Shown: one piece after another, positions 44,521 to 53,260 of the stretch | Numbering within the stretch: position 1 is the first letter of the stretch | How the letters are laid out: every line of letters starts with the position of its first letter | NCBI RefSeq assembly: GCF_007004735.1 | Contig: NZ_SSNL01000006.1 | Location: 434,001 to 498,000 of the forward strand | Source of the DNA: Salinigranum halophilum | Lineage (GTDB): Archaea; Halobacteriota; Halobacteria; Halobacteriales; Haloferacaceae | DNA length: 64,000 nt | Direction: 5' to 3' | Notes under the pieces: model-generated | Database searches by the model: none | What the model was told of the DNA's origin: nothing | What the model saw: only the letters and a program-made list of their open reading frames with translations | Program-made: the position numbers and the translations under genes

Positions 44521-45261
44521 ATGATAAATTCGGAAGACGCGATCCCCGAAAATCTCCCGCGACTTCCACATCGAGGCGGACAGGTTAGAGCAGACGTCAC
44601 TATCGAACAACTGAGTGGATATGGGGATACCGACCTTCAAGCATCGGTGACCTGGGCGATGGCAGTGGGCGAATACGCGGCGAATAGATCTACACCACCC
44701 ACGTTGCCACCGTCATTTGAGGATGCCACCGTTGACGACATACGACAGGTGATGATCGGTCACTGTTCCAAGGAGGAGATACTTGTGTTGCTCGCCTGGC
44801 TAGCGTACCAGGACGACCGGCTTGACAGGGATCTCTTCAGCGACGACGAAAGTGGACAGGATCAGCCGATGAGAAACGCCGAGCCGGTCGTTCGCGCAAT
44901 CGAATCCGTCGATGACGACCTCCTTTCCGAGACCCCCGAGGATTACTCGACCGTCGGCTCTCTGCCCGCCCAAATCGTCAGCAGTATCGAAGCGGCCACA
45001 GCTGCGAGCGCGTTCGACCTCGGCTACAACCTCAACCTGAACGCGGTCGCGATCGGTCTTGGACTAGATAATACGGAGTACTCACCACAGGAGTTCCCGG
45101 GCGAGTTCTATCGACCAGAACGGGGGTCACTGGGTGAAGACGTCACGATGGTTATTTTTGGAACGGGACAGGTCGTCTGTTTCGCCCAATCGGATCGAGG
45201 CGTGCGTGAGAGCGAGACGTCGCTCAGGGAGCAGTTAGACGATCTCGGGTTCCTCGGCTGA
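44521..45261 (+). CDS. Protein with a single TBP-like repeat at its C-terminus
   Basis: A 246-residue protein. Residues about 1-150 are acidic and helical and unrecognised. Residues about 155-246 match one repeat of archaeal TATA-binding protein: ASAFDLGYNLNLNAVAIGLG, NTEYSPQEFPGEFYRPE, VTMVIFGTGQVVCFAQSDRG, LREQLDDLGFLG. These correspond to the strands of the saddle, including the EYxPExFPGxxYR and IFGSGKxV motifs. True TBP has two such repeats. One repeat could work only as a dimer, by joining another TBP, or as an inhibitor or decoy. It precedes an MCM paralogue by 240 bases on the same strand. The match is strong; the role is inference. Confidence 0.82.
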   Translation: MINSEDAIPENLPRLPHRGGQVRADVTIEQLSGYGDTDLQASVTWAMAVGEYAANRSTPPTLPPSFEDATVDDIRQVMIGHCSKEEILVLLAWLAYQDDRLDRDLFSDDESGQDQPMRNAEPVVRAIESVDDDLLSETPEDYSTVGSLPAQIVSSIEAATAASAFDLGYNLNLNAVAIGLGLDNTEYSPQEFPGEFYRPERGSLGEDVTMVIFGTGQVVCFAQSDRGVRESETSLREQLDDLGFLG

Positions 45262-45501
45262 GACGGACGGTCTGGAACCGAACCCATCGAGAACGGCCGC
45301 GTCCTACCGGCACTTGGCGCCATGAGTGTCCTTGTTATCGTTCTCGTCCTCGTGACTCATCGCCTTCTCCACGTTCGAGCGGTCGCACTGACGGTGTCGC
45401 CGATGCAGTTTAGGCTCGGGATTTCGGTCGAGGGTTCCTTTCACTTCCACCACACTTTGCGTAGATTGATACTCGTAGGAACACATCTCTGATCCCCCCA
45501 G

Positions 45502-47592
45502 ATGCCTCCCAGAGACCACGGCGACATCGTCACTCGATTCAGAGAGTTCTACCGGGATGAGTACAGCGACAAGATAGAGGAGTTCGCCGAGGCCTTTCCC
45601 GACAATCAACGCTCTTTGCACCTCTACTGGAGAGACCTCGACCAATACGATTCTAACCTCGCTGAGAAGATCCGGTCCGAACCCGAACAGTCGCTTGAAC
45701 GCGCTGCGGAGGCGCTTCGGAGACATAGTCGGGCGACTGACGCTGATTTCAGCGATGCGAAGGTACTGGTCGCACGACTTGACGAGACGACGCCGTTGTC
45801 TGATCTCCGCACAGAGCATCTGGGAACGCTCATCGAAGTCACCGGAATGGTCAAAGATGTCTCACCTGTTATTTCTGCCCTCTCTGAAGGGGCGTGGGAG
45901 TGCGAGCAATGCGGGGCCGTGACTCACCGGTCATACACGCCGAGCCGAGAAACAGAAACCACCCCGGACGAGTGTACCGGCTGTGGACAGCAGGGACCGT
46001 TCAGCCTCGATCACAGCCAATCAGAGTGGGTTGATCGTCATTCGTTCGTGATCGAGGAGCAGTCTCAGGCCTGTCCCTCTGAGACGATCATCGTGAAGGT
46101 ACCCGGCGACGCGACCGGGCGAGTGGCTGCTGGCAAACACGTGCAGCTCACGGGTGTCCTTCGACGAGAAGAACTCGGCGAACGCAACGGCAGTTCGTTA
46201 CCGGACAAATACATTGAGCCGTATGCCACGCTGGTCGGCGCAGATGCTCACCTCTTGGACCTCTCTGGTGAGGACAGAGACCAGCTACTCGAAATCTCTC
46301 AAGCTACCGACGTCTACGACCAGGTAGTGGATTCGGTGGCCCCCTCGATTCACGGCCATCGCGAGGAGAAACTCGCCATCGCGTTGCAGTTATTCTCTGG
46401 GGTTTCGAAGAGGCTCCCACAGGGCTCGCGAATCAGTGGTGACATCCATGTCCTTCTCGTTGGCGACCCTGGAACCGCAAAGACCACCCTGGGTGATGCA
46501 GCGCGACGACTCTCATCGAACGGGATTCGCATCACAGTGACCACACATGAATCGTCAATTAATAGACCACCAGCTGAAGAACATCGCTTTGATTCTGAGA
46601 GGGAATCTGTTTCTAATCTGTTCGCTGGCGATGTCAATGTAGATGTCGCCGATTTTCTATTCGTCGACGATGTCAATCAACTCTCAAGCCAAGCAAGAGG
46701 TGACCTCCTCAATTCCTTGGAAGGGAGAGAGGCAAACGAGGCAAAGAGTGAACCCAACAGGAGGCTGCCTCGACAAGCCAGTGTCCTCTGCACTGGCAGT
46801 CCTGAGTACGGTCGGTTCGACCAGTACGTGCCGATTAGCAATCAGCTCAACATTTCTCCAACGCTGCTCTCCCAGTTCGACCTGATCTTTACACTCACGG
46901 ACATTCCGGCCGAAGATACCGACCGAGATGTTGCAGACCACGTCATTCAAAGGCATCTGGCAGGTGAACGGTACACGAACCGGTCAAACCTCTACATCTC
47001 ACACGTGAGCCAAGCAGACGTAGATGAAGCTACGGAGGGGGTCACCTCACCGATCGAGGCTGACCTCCTCCGCAAGTACATCGCGTTCGCCAAGCGCAAC
47101 TGCTATCCAACGATGACAGATGACGCCAACAGGGCCCTTCGTGAGTTCTACGTCAACCTTCGCGCCCATGGAAGCTACGAAGATACACCGGTTCCTGTCA
47201 CCGCCAAGAAACTCGAAGCGCTCGTGAAGTTGGCAGAGGCTTCTGCGCGAATACGGCTTTCCGATACGGTGACGACCGAGGATACGGAGCGTGTTCTCGG
47301 CCTCGTCAAGACCTCGTTACACCAGATCGGAATCGACCCTGAGACGGGCGAGTTCGACGTTGATATCATCGAGCATGGGGTCTCGAAGACGCAGCGCGAC
47401 CGACTCAAAAACATGAAACTGATTGTAGAAGAACTGCAGAAAGACCACGAGCTGGGAGCGCCAGTTGAGAAGATACTCGACCGTGCGAAGGGGATGGGCA
47501 TCGATCGCTCGAAAGCAGAGGAGTGTCTCGAAGAACTCAGAGACGAAGGCAGGGTCTACCAGCCCCACGGTGACCACTTTCGTGCGGTGTGA
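45502..47592 (+). CDS. MCM helicase paralogue with altered catalytic residues
   Basis: A 696-residue protein with the full MCM layout: N-terminal helical domain, zinc finger (CEQCG and CTGCG, about residues 134-162), OB fold, AAA+ core and winged-helix end (about 625-696). Walker A is GDPGTAKTT. Three catalytic features differ from normal MCM: Walker B reads FVDDVNQL where IDEFDKM is usual (Glu to Asp), sensor 1 reads CTGSPEYGRFD where ANPxYGRFD is usual (Asn to Ser), and the arginine finger SRFD is SQFD (cag at 46873-46875). ATP hydrolysis by a pure ring is therefore doubtful. It may join the host MCM ring or bind DNA in another role. It is not the chromosomal replicative MCM. Confidence 0.92.
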   Translation: MPPRDHGDIVTRFREFYRDEYSDKIEEFAEAFPDNQRSLHLYWRDLDQYDSNLAEKIRSEPEQSLERAAEALRRHSRATDADFSDAKVLVARLDETTPLSDLRTEHLGTLIEVTGMVKDVSPVISALSEGAWECEQCGAVTHRSYTPSRETETTPDECTGCGQQGPFSLDHSQSEWVDRHSFVIEEQSQACPSETIIVKVPGDATGRVAAGKHVQLTGVLRREELGERNGSSLPDKYIEPYATLVGADAHLLDLSGEDRDQLLEISQATDVYDQVVDSVAPSIHGHREEKLAIALQLFSGVSKRLPQGSRISGDIHVLLVGDPGTAKTTLGDAARRLSSNGIRITVTTHESSINRPPAEEHRFDSERESVSNLFAGDVNVDVADFLFVDDVNQLSSQARGDLLNSLEGREANEAKSEPNRRLPRQASVLCTGSPEYGRFDQYVPISNQLNISPTLLSQFDLIFTLTDIPAEDTDRDVADHVIQRHLAGERYTNRSNLYISHVSQADVDEATEGVTSPIEADLLRKYIAFAKRNCYPTMTDDANRALREFYVNLRAHGSYEDTPVPVTAKKLEALVKLAEASARIRLSDTVTTEDTERVLGLVKTSLHQIGIDPETGEFDVDIIEHGVSKTQRDRLKNMKLIVEELQKDHELGAPVEKILDRAKGMGIDRSKAEECLEELRDEGRVYQPHGDHFRAV

Positions 47593-47822
47593 ATTCGAGG
47601 TGTCCAGGCGAACCTGCTGCAAAATCAACACTGCCCAAAGTTGAGACGCAAAATAGCGACGTCCAGTGAGTAGCAAGCGTGGTCGTTGGAGCCTCCGTTG
47701 CGCCTTTGTTTGATGATGCTGTTGAGGAGATAGCATCGCGGGAGAGAGGAGACGGAGCTGTTCTTATAATGGGACTCATATGTTTACCAACAAGGACGAG
47801 CAACGCTGGCTTCAACTCACGA

Positions 47823-48812
47823 TCACCATCCGGCCTGACGAATCGCATCCACACTGTCGTGGAGCGTCTCTGCGGTCCGATATGCGGCTGCGAATTCCAA
47901 GACGAGCGGTCCTGTGTACCCACTCTGTTCGAGTTTGTCGACGATTGATTCGAGTGGCTCATCACCAGCCTCCGGCGGTAGATGCTGAAGACGGTTGCCT
48001 GGTTCTACATCCCCAACCGATGCGTCGCTCTCGAGACCATACTCGTTCCGTAACTGACGACGGGTAGCAGCCGTATTCTTAGTCGATCCGTGCAGATGTA
48101 CGTGATCTGGGCACCCCATCGCGTCAAGCATCGCCAGTGGCTCGGCCGCGTGTCCGAGATCGAGCGTGTACGCCACGGGTGACACGGTCACGTCCGCATC
48201 CTGAGCCGTTTGCAGTTGGTCCCGCGCCGTTGCCAAACGGTCGATATCCGCCGGCTCCGTGAGAAGGTACGTGAATGATCCACGAGGGCAGACGTTTTCG
48301 ATAGTAATCGTTGGGACGTCCGGAATCTCGGCTTGTTGTCGGAGTCGTTCGTTGGCGTTCGCAAGCGTCCCGACGAGTTGCTGACGTCGGACGCCCAGTT
48401 CGATAGGATCATCCGCAGGGAGACGAGGCGGGTGAAAGACCACTGTCTTCGGATCACAGTACCGATATCGGTCGATATCGTCTCCAGATACAGCGTCTCC
48501 GTAGCCCAGCATGGCGTCTGTGACCTTGTCGGCGCAGATACGAGCACCATCACTGCTGCACCCGCTCAGGAGTGGCGTCATGTGGATACTGTCAACAGAA
48601 TGATCGAGGTCCTTGGCCTGGAGTACAGCCGATTCATTGTACAGCTCTTCGTTCATAAACCCGCCCAAGGGGCCATCTGGCTGGTGGCGACGTTGGGTGA
48701 ACAGTTCGATAGACAGATCACGGTCAGCAATGGCAGCCAGGTACGCCTGCAGGTTCGGGTCATCGGCGTGGAGCAGATTCCGAGGGACAGAAACCCGAAT
48801 CGGACGGGGCAT
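47823..48812 (-). CDS. Xylose isomerase/AP endonuclease-2-type TIM-barrel protein
   Basis: A 329-residue protein with the barrel pattern of the sugar-phosphate isomerase/endonuclease IV superfamily: IELFTQRR, IHMTPLLSG, VVFHPPRLP, ITIENVCPRGSF (Glu), YTLDLGHAAEP (Asp, His), HVHLHGSTKN (His) and GPLVLEFAAA (Glu). These are the positions that bind two or three metal ions in the family. Substrate unknown: sugar isomerisation or epimerisation and abasic-site cleavage are both possible. No signal peptide. It stands alone, convergent to the MCM gene. Confidence 0.85.
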   Translation of the reverse strand: MPRPIRVSVPRNLLHADDPNLQAYLAAIADRDLSIELFTQRRHQPDGPLGGFMNEELYNESAVLQAKDLDHSVDSIHMTPLLSGCSSDGARICADKVTDAMLGYGDAVSGDDIDRYRYCDPKTVVFHPPRLPADDPIELGVRRQQLVGTLANANERLRQQAEIPDVPTITIENVCPRGSFTYLLTEPADIDRLATARDQLQTAQDADVTVSPVAYTLDLGHAAEPLAMLDAMGCPDHVHLHGSTKNTAATRRQLRNEYGLESDASVGDVEPGNRLQHLPPEAGDEPLESIVDKLEQSGYTGPLVLEFAAAYRTAETLHDSVDAIRQAGW

Positions 48813-48875
48813 ATAGCTGTACGTATATGAGCAGCGACATCAGTGTTCCGTGGGGTGTTGGTTGAATCGTTCTAT

Positions 48876-49434
48876 TCAACCCCCTTTTCGATACTCTTCA
48901 GCAAGCAGTTTCCTTCGGGCAGTGTTGACATTCGCGTGGACAGCGTCCTCGGTCACGCCTCTGACGTCGGCCCACTGTGCGATGCTGTCGCGTCTGGCCC
49001 TCTCGACGACAATCCAGTCGACGGCCTCGTGAGCGAGCAGTCGCCAGCGATCAACTCGGCGATCCGTTCGAGAAAGTCCTGCTCGTCCCAAGCGAGGGTC
49101 ACGTCTTCGAACTGGTGGTGTTCTCGGTAGTAATCGGTGAAATCTGGGCGGCACCGTCGCGCTCCAGGTCGACTCGAATATGAGCTGGCAGTGAATCCAA
49201 GGCTGCCTGCGGCAGGGGATACGCAGGAACGTCGTGGAGTGAGGCGACGTCGAACGGGGTAAGTCCCCGATGTGAGACATCACCGAACTTCATCAGGTAG
49301 CCCGTCTCCGAGGCAAGCTGGGTTCGACCTTCGAGTAAGTGGTCGGCGAGTTCTGGATAGTCGTCTCGATCGACCGAGCCAGTCTTGAAGATCGTAATGA
49401 AATCTCGACCCTCGGTATCTGGAGATGCTCTCAT
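48876..49434 (-). pseudogene. Broken DNA-binding protein of haloarchaeal mobile DNA type
   Basis: Three frames in turn form one protein: MRASPDTEGRDFITIF to DLERDGAAQ, then ISPDYYREHHQFEDVTLAWD to ELIAGD, then RLLAHEAVDWIVVERARRDS and VTEDAVHANVNTARRKL to the stop at 48876. The last part is a sigma-factor-like helix-turn-helix. Two frame changes, near 49150 and 49040, make it a pseudogene. The family is unnamed to me. Confidence 0.65.
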
Positions 49435-49514
49435 CGGTGGATGCTCCCGGTATTGCAAGTGGAAAATCGGCGTCAGAGAGTATGAGTCTACCCCCGAGAC
49501 AGTTGGATCTTAGA

Positions 49515-49730
49515 TCAGGTGGTCTTACGAAGCGTTGAAGCTCGGGCAGCCAACATCCGGAGTACCCATCGTCGACGTTCGTTCTGATTCTCGTGGGCGA
49601 CGTATCGCTTGACGGTCTCGACATCGTACATACAGGCGACACCTCCGCGGATGAGATCTGCTTGGTCGGTTTTGAGTAGTTCCGAAGGCGGGACTGCCTC
49701 AAGAATCGTTGCAGCGTTTTTATCAGTCAT
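49515..49730 (-). CDS. Small conserved-looking haloarchaeal protein
   Basis: A 71-residue protein starting at ATG 49730: MTDKNAATILEAVPPSELLK, ending ASTLRKTT. It is helical with no membrane segment. It lies 80 bases upstream of the broken helix-turn-helix gene on the same strand and may be its partner. The sequence is protein-like, but I recognise no family. Confidence 0.5.
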   Translation of the reverse strand: MTDKNAATILEAVPPSELLKTDQADLIRGGVACMYDVETVKRYVAHENQNERRRWVLRMLAARASTLRKTT

Positions 49731-50429
49731 AACATTTCGATCTATGTGGCCTCACGTGGTCCAACGAAGCAATCCACACTCAGTTACCCCACAACGTAGG
49801 GAAGTCGTACTTGTGGGGTAACCTTCGTTGGATTAATTCCGAGAATGGAAAGTACGTTCCGTTGGATGGAAACTGTTACAAGGAGATCTGGCTTTTTGAA
49901 ATCCTCAGAGGCTGACAAAAATTCTATGCTGAATAGAGAGGGCATATCTTGTAAAAAGATTCAATCTAGATCTTCCGCATCAGCGTATTCACACCAGAAT
50001 TCAGACTTACTCTCGTATGGAAGAGTTTGTTGCCGGTGGATGTTATTATCACAGTCACTACACAGGGTCGCCATATTTTCGAGGTTATCGGATTCAAGAG
50101 CAAGTTCACTAGGTGTTGAGTAGGTCCAGACCATCGGCGTTGCTTAACGCTCGGCAGCGTTCCCGTGCGCCGATTCTGTCCACATCGCATGCTGCGGACC
50201 TCTTCCAGCCGGTCTGAGGCAGCGGTCGCAGGCCCGAGACAGCCGCACGAGCGCCTACTGGCGTTTAGTGTCGAGAACGCATGGATTTCAGCCCTCTCCC
50301 GCACGCCACATTGTCCTACAGCAGAAGGCCTCTTTGCTGTGCATATTATACTAACACTGTATGGGAGATAGAACCACTGAGGCATACGCAGATGTTTCTT
50401 GACCCAAGTCGTCGGGAGGCATCTCGGCG
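49731..50429. other. Intergenic stretch with an HNH remnant
   Basis: Apart from the HNH-like fragment listed separately at 49961-50120, no coding sequence is supported. Part of 50140-50350 is GC-rich and part of 49840-49960 is AT-rich, suggesting patchwork DNA. Confidence 0.35.
49961..50120 (-). pseudogene. Fragment of HNH-type nuclease C-terminus
   Basis: The frame reads TPSELALESDNLENMATLCS and DCDNNIHRQQ, then FWCEYADAEDLD and a stop at 49961. ATLCSDCDxxIH is like the CxxC-containing end of HNH endonucleases. No upstream part was found, so it is a remnant, and the family call is tentative. Confidence 0.4.
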
Positions 50430-50738
50430 CTATCGTCGTCTACGTTCATCCTTGATGCGCACGGCCTGTCCGACCCCGGGGTCCTCGGTTGTCACACGGT
50501 TGCTGCCGCAGCGCGTGCAGCCGTTGGGCTGTCCACCCTCACCGAGGTACTGGCCACAGGCGGCACAGTACCAATCCCGCTCCACCTCGAGGTCCCAGGC
50601 GGCGATGACTACGCCGAGCACCGTTAAGATGGTTCCCACGGTCATAACGTCGGTGTTGTACCCGAGGAACGCTCCGACGCCGACTGCTGCGAGTCCAATG
50701 AGGAGCAGTCCGCCGCCGATTGTCTCACGGTCCGCCAT
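50430..50738 (-). CDS. Small membrane protein with C-terminal zinc ribbon
   Basis: A 102-residue protein with two hydrophobic helices (LLLIGLAAVGVGAFLGY; VGTILTVLGVVIAAWDL) followed by YCAACGQYL and CTRCGSNRV, a four-Cys zinc ribbon that would lie in the cytoplasm. The tail is basic (RIKDERRRR). This layout is common in small archaeal membrane proteins. Function unknown. Not coupled to its neighbours. Confidence 0.75.
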   Translation of the reverse strand: MADRETIGGGLLLIGLAAVGVGAFLGYNTDVMTVGTILTVLGVVIAAWDLEVERDWYCAACGQYLGEGGQPNGCTRCGSNRVTTEDPGVGQAVRIKDERRRR

Positions 50739-50786
50739 ATGGTTTCTACTCTATCAAAATTATTGATAAATTCTTTGTCCTGAATA

Positions 50787-51194
50787 TCAGCGGCTGTAAC
50801 TCAACGCGGGCAATGCAAGCCCTCGAGGTCGCTCTGCTTGGTCCGCCGTGTTGCGTTTGACCTGGGCATTCTGCGTTGAAGCCGGCGTTATAAATGAGGA
50901 CGAGCGCGGGCTCGACGTCCCGCGCAGCGAGCCGAGCGACGACCCGCGGTCGTGCCGGGTCGGAGTGAGTGGGGGTCCCGTCCGTTTCCGATCCTCCGGC
51001 TCATCCTCGAACGATCGCCACTCCAGTCCGTAGTCGAGCGGACAATCCTCAAGAACGAGGCTGCAGTCCTCGTAATTGGTTTCGATACTGTTCGTCAGGA
51101 CGGTCCCGCCACACTCCGGACAACCGCCGGTTGCGTGCGTCTCTGCAGGGACGTCCTCGTCGAAGGTCTGTTCGTAGACATCGTTGATTGCCAC
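50787..51194 (-). pseudogene. TFB (transcription factor B) N-terminal head fragment
   Basis: Residues about 20-85 match the zinc ribbon and B-reader of TFB: GGCPECGGTVLTNSIETNY, CSLVLEDCPLDYGLEWRSFE, GPPLTPTRHDRG. The normal pattern is CPECGG, CxDCGLVxE, GPEWRxF and HDKGL. The first Cys of the second pair is replaced by Tyr, and the sequence after HDRG is low-complexity (GSSLGSLRGTSSPRSSS), not the cyclin folds. So this is a 3' lost, damaged TFB. The 135-codon frame is open and could still make a small protein. Confidence 0.7.
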
Positions 51195-51323
51195 TTCGAA
51201 TCACCGAGGGCTCGTTCACTCTGCGACTTGCCCTCGCTCTCAGTGGGGATGATAAACGGCGCTCGAACGGCTCCTCTATATTTTTTCCGACGAGATCTGC
51301 TCGTGACTCATCACGATGCGTAT

Positions 51324-51331
51324 CTTATATA
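51324..51331 (+). promoter_or_regulatory. TATA box of TRAM-protein gene
   Basis: CTTATATA ends 37 bases before ATG 51369, giving a start site about a dozen bases before the codon. Confidence 0.45.
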
Positions 51332-51368
51332 CCCCTTTGCCACGAGTTCGCATACAGACCGATTCATT

Positions 51369-51806
51369 ATGACCGAGATTCCCGACTCTCTGCGCAGCCT
51401 ATTCAGTGCGACCCTCGATGAACGAGGTGACTCCTACGTTATCGAGATCCCTCGAACCGAAGTTGAACGCGACGCCGTTAGCCCCGGCGACACCTATCGT
51501 CTGGGTCTCCTCTCTTCTATCGAGACGGACTCGCAGCCTTCCAACGAGGACACTCAGACGGCCAAGATGAGTGATTCGCGTGCACAAGATGAATCAGACG
51601 ACGGGCCACCGGTCGAGGAAGGCGAAGTACGGGAGGTAATGATCGAAGCAACAGGCGATCAAGGCGACGGAATCGCGAAGGTTGACCAGGGATACGTGAT
51701 CATCGTTCCCGGAGGCTATCCGGGTGAGACCCTTACGATCGAGATCGATACCGTCCGACCGAACGTCGCGTTCGCCCAGACTCTTGGGAACGGGACGAAC
51801 GGATAG
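51369..51806 (+). CDS. TRAM-domain protein
   Basis: A 145-residue protein from ATG 51369 (MTEIPDSLRSLFSATLDE), chosen over the longer frame because a TATA box precedes it. Residues about 2-45 form a small strand-rich front; a charged linker follows; residues about 80-140 are a TRAM domain: PPVEEGEVREVMIEATGDQG, GIAKVDQGYVIIVPGGYPGE, VRPNVAFAQ. TRAM domains are small RNA-binding barrels; in haloarchaea such proteins are often linked to translation or cold-shock-like roles. No operon partner. Confidence 0.88.
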   Translation: MTEIPDSLRSLFSATLDERGDSYVIEIPRTEVERDAVSPGDTYRLGLLSSIETDSQPSNEDTQTAKMSDSRAQDESDDGPPVEEGEVREVMIEATGDQGDGIAKVDQGYVIIVPGGYPGETLTIEIDTVRPNVAFAQTLGNGTNG

Positions 51807-51905
51807 ACCACACGCCACTCAATCTGACCGTACCTCATATACCGTTGGCTCGGTACGATAACGTAGATGATACCGTTGAGACGTTCTCGACCGGATGTTT
51901 GCCCA

Positions 51906-52526
51906 TCAGTCTAAACGACTGAGTTCGCCTCGACGTTCTCGCTGCATGATTCCACCGGCGAAGAATCGGAGTTTGTCAGCGAGCTCTGCCTCCGTCTCAT
52001 ATGTTTCGACCCGCAGGTCCCACCGAACCCGTGCTGACCGAATCATCGCGCTCGTCACGTCGTCCTCGTGGACGAAGATCAACCGGTCCCCGTGTGTCTC
52101 TGAAAGCGCTTCGAGAATACTTCCGGCCTCCTCCCCGACCCCGAAATTGTGCCCGAGAAACGGCACGAGGAACGCAGTCGCGTTGCTGCACTTCGTGTAC
52201 TCGATGCTCTGGGTTGCCGCATCGACGTCGTCAGTATCCACGTCGATGTCGAGAGCGAGAAACGCGTTTATCCCTGGCGCGACTCGGAGCTTCCCCTGTA
52301 TCCGTCGTAACAGCGCCTGCGCTGCATCGATGTCGTCTTTGCTCTGGAAGAGACGACGTAATGGTCCCGGGAGGTCCTCGACGTCGATCTCGCGGCGCTC
52401 TGTTTCGCTGAGAACATAATTGAGATTGAACGACTTGTACGGGCCCATCAGGTAGAACAGGAACCGGTCGTACTTCACGTGTCCCAACCGGTCGACGATT
52501 AGGTCTCGCGTAATCTCCACAGTCAC
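51906..52526 (-). CDS. Unknown haloarchaeal protein divergent from ArsR-like regulator
   Basis: Start taken as GTG 52526 (VTVEITRDLIVDRLGHVKYD) because a TATA box (TATTTAAA near 52549) lies 25 bases upstream. About 206 residues, mixed strand and helix, with FLVPFLGHNFGVGEEAGSI, RLIFVHEDDVTSAMIRSARV and a C-terminal helix ending GELSRLD. It has a Toll/nucleotide-binding-like alternation but no motif I can name. A 20-base palindrome covers its start codon, so it is probably repressed by the neighbouring winged-helix protein. Confidence 0.65.
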   Translation of the reverse strand: MTVEITRDLIVDRLGHVKYDRFLFYLMGPYKSFNLNYVLSETERREIDVEDLPGPLRRLFQSKDDIDAAQALLRRIQGKLRVAPGINAFLALDIDVDTDDVDAATQSIEYTKCSNATAFLVPFLGHNFGVGEEAGSILEALSETHGDRLIFVHEDDVTSAMIRSARVRWDLRVETYETEAELADKLRFFAGGIMQRERRGELSRLD

Positions 52527-52543
52527 GAGCGATTGTGCTCGTG
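52524..52543. promoter_or_regulatory. Palindromic operator over the start of the 52526 gene
   Basis: Perfect arms CACGAGC and GCTCGTG separated by GATTGT. It lies between the TATA box and the GTG start, where bound repressor would block transcription. The divergent winged-helix gene at 52624 is the likely source of the repressor. Confidence 0.55.
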
Positions 52544-52623
52544 GTAGGTATTTAAAAAAGGCATTTTTGAGAAATCCTGGCTTGAGAACAGCTAAGAATC
52601 TCTCGCACGTACTACAGCACAAG

Positions 52624-53037
52624 ATGGCGACGAACCACCCGCATGCGGTCGGCGGTGGCGTTCCGGAAGACCCGGAGGATTTGCTGCCGGACGATAGTGT
52701 TCTCAGTCTCGACGAATATCTTGCGATGCACGCTGCGGTCGGGCACCGGACCCGCTATGAGATCCTCTACCGTCTGGTCCACAGCGGTGACATGAGCCCA
52801 AAGGAACTGGAAGAGGCGATTAGCATCGACGACAGCACACTCCACTACCACCTCAACAAACTCGTTGATGTTGGCCTCGTCGAGAAGCGTCAACGCACCG
52901 AGCGAGGACAAGACGGCCTGTACACCTACTACCGGGCGACCGTATTCGGGGAAGTGACACTCACAGAAGGCGTCGATGAGCTGATCCGCGGCGAGCAGGA
53001 GTTCGAGACGATGTACGACAGTTCGACTGGCAACTGA
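52624..53037 (+). CDS. ArsR/IclR-type winged-helix transcription regulator
   Basis: A 137-residue protein from ATG 52624 (MATNHPHAVGGGVPED). Residues about 35-110 are a winged helix: AAVGHRTRYEILYRLVHSGD, MSPKELEEAISIDDSTLHYH (recognition helix with LHYHLNKL), GLVEKRQRT and the wing GLYTYYRAT. It binds DNA as a dimer and probably controls the divergent gene at 52526 through the palindrome between them, and itself. No metal- or ligand-binding residues stand out. Confidence 0.88.
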   Translation: MATNHPHAVGGGVPEDPEDLLPDDSVLSLDEYLAMHAAVGHRTRYEILYRLVHSGDMSPKELEEAISIDDSTLHYHLNKLVDVGLVEKRQRTERGQDGLYTYYRATVFGEVTLTEGVDELIRGEQEFETMYDSSTGN

Positions 53038-53107
53038 TATTGTACTGAAATTCTCGTGTGGCGTGATAACGAGGAGTCCTATCAGGTGCGGAGCGCCTGG
53101 TCCACAG

Positions 53108-53260
53108 TCATTCAGGCCTGACGACCTCGTCGCACTCCGGACACTCAGCAAAGACACCCACGCTCCCGTCTTCTTGTTCCCATTCGATGGGCTTCCAGGC
53201 CTCAGAGATCGACCGACTACATTCCGGGCATCGACCAAGAGACGAGGAATCCGAATTCAT
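53108..53260 (-). CDS. Small zinc-ribbon protein (third family member)
   Basis: Fifty residues from ATG 53260 (MNSDSSSLGRCPECSRSI). CPECS and CPECD pairs and the stretch WKPIEWEQEDGSVGVFAE match the proteins at 8388-8606 (CPDCG, FERDDRSTGVFAE, CPSCG). It lacks the first Cys pair of that copy. It ends with VVRPE. The role is unknown, but the family recurs three times in this window. Confidence 0.6.
   Translation of the reverse strand: MNSDSSSLGRCPECSRSISEAWKPIEWEQEDGSVGVFAECPECDEVVRPE

Noticed and set aside
45262..45501. Replication origin next to the MCM gene
   Set aside because: No ORB-like repeats or marked AT-rich element were seen there.
52612..53238. 208-codon minus-strand frame
   Set aside because: Antisense to the winged-helix regulator, whose helix-turn-helix motif is clear on the plus strand.
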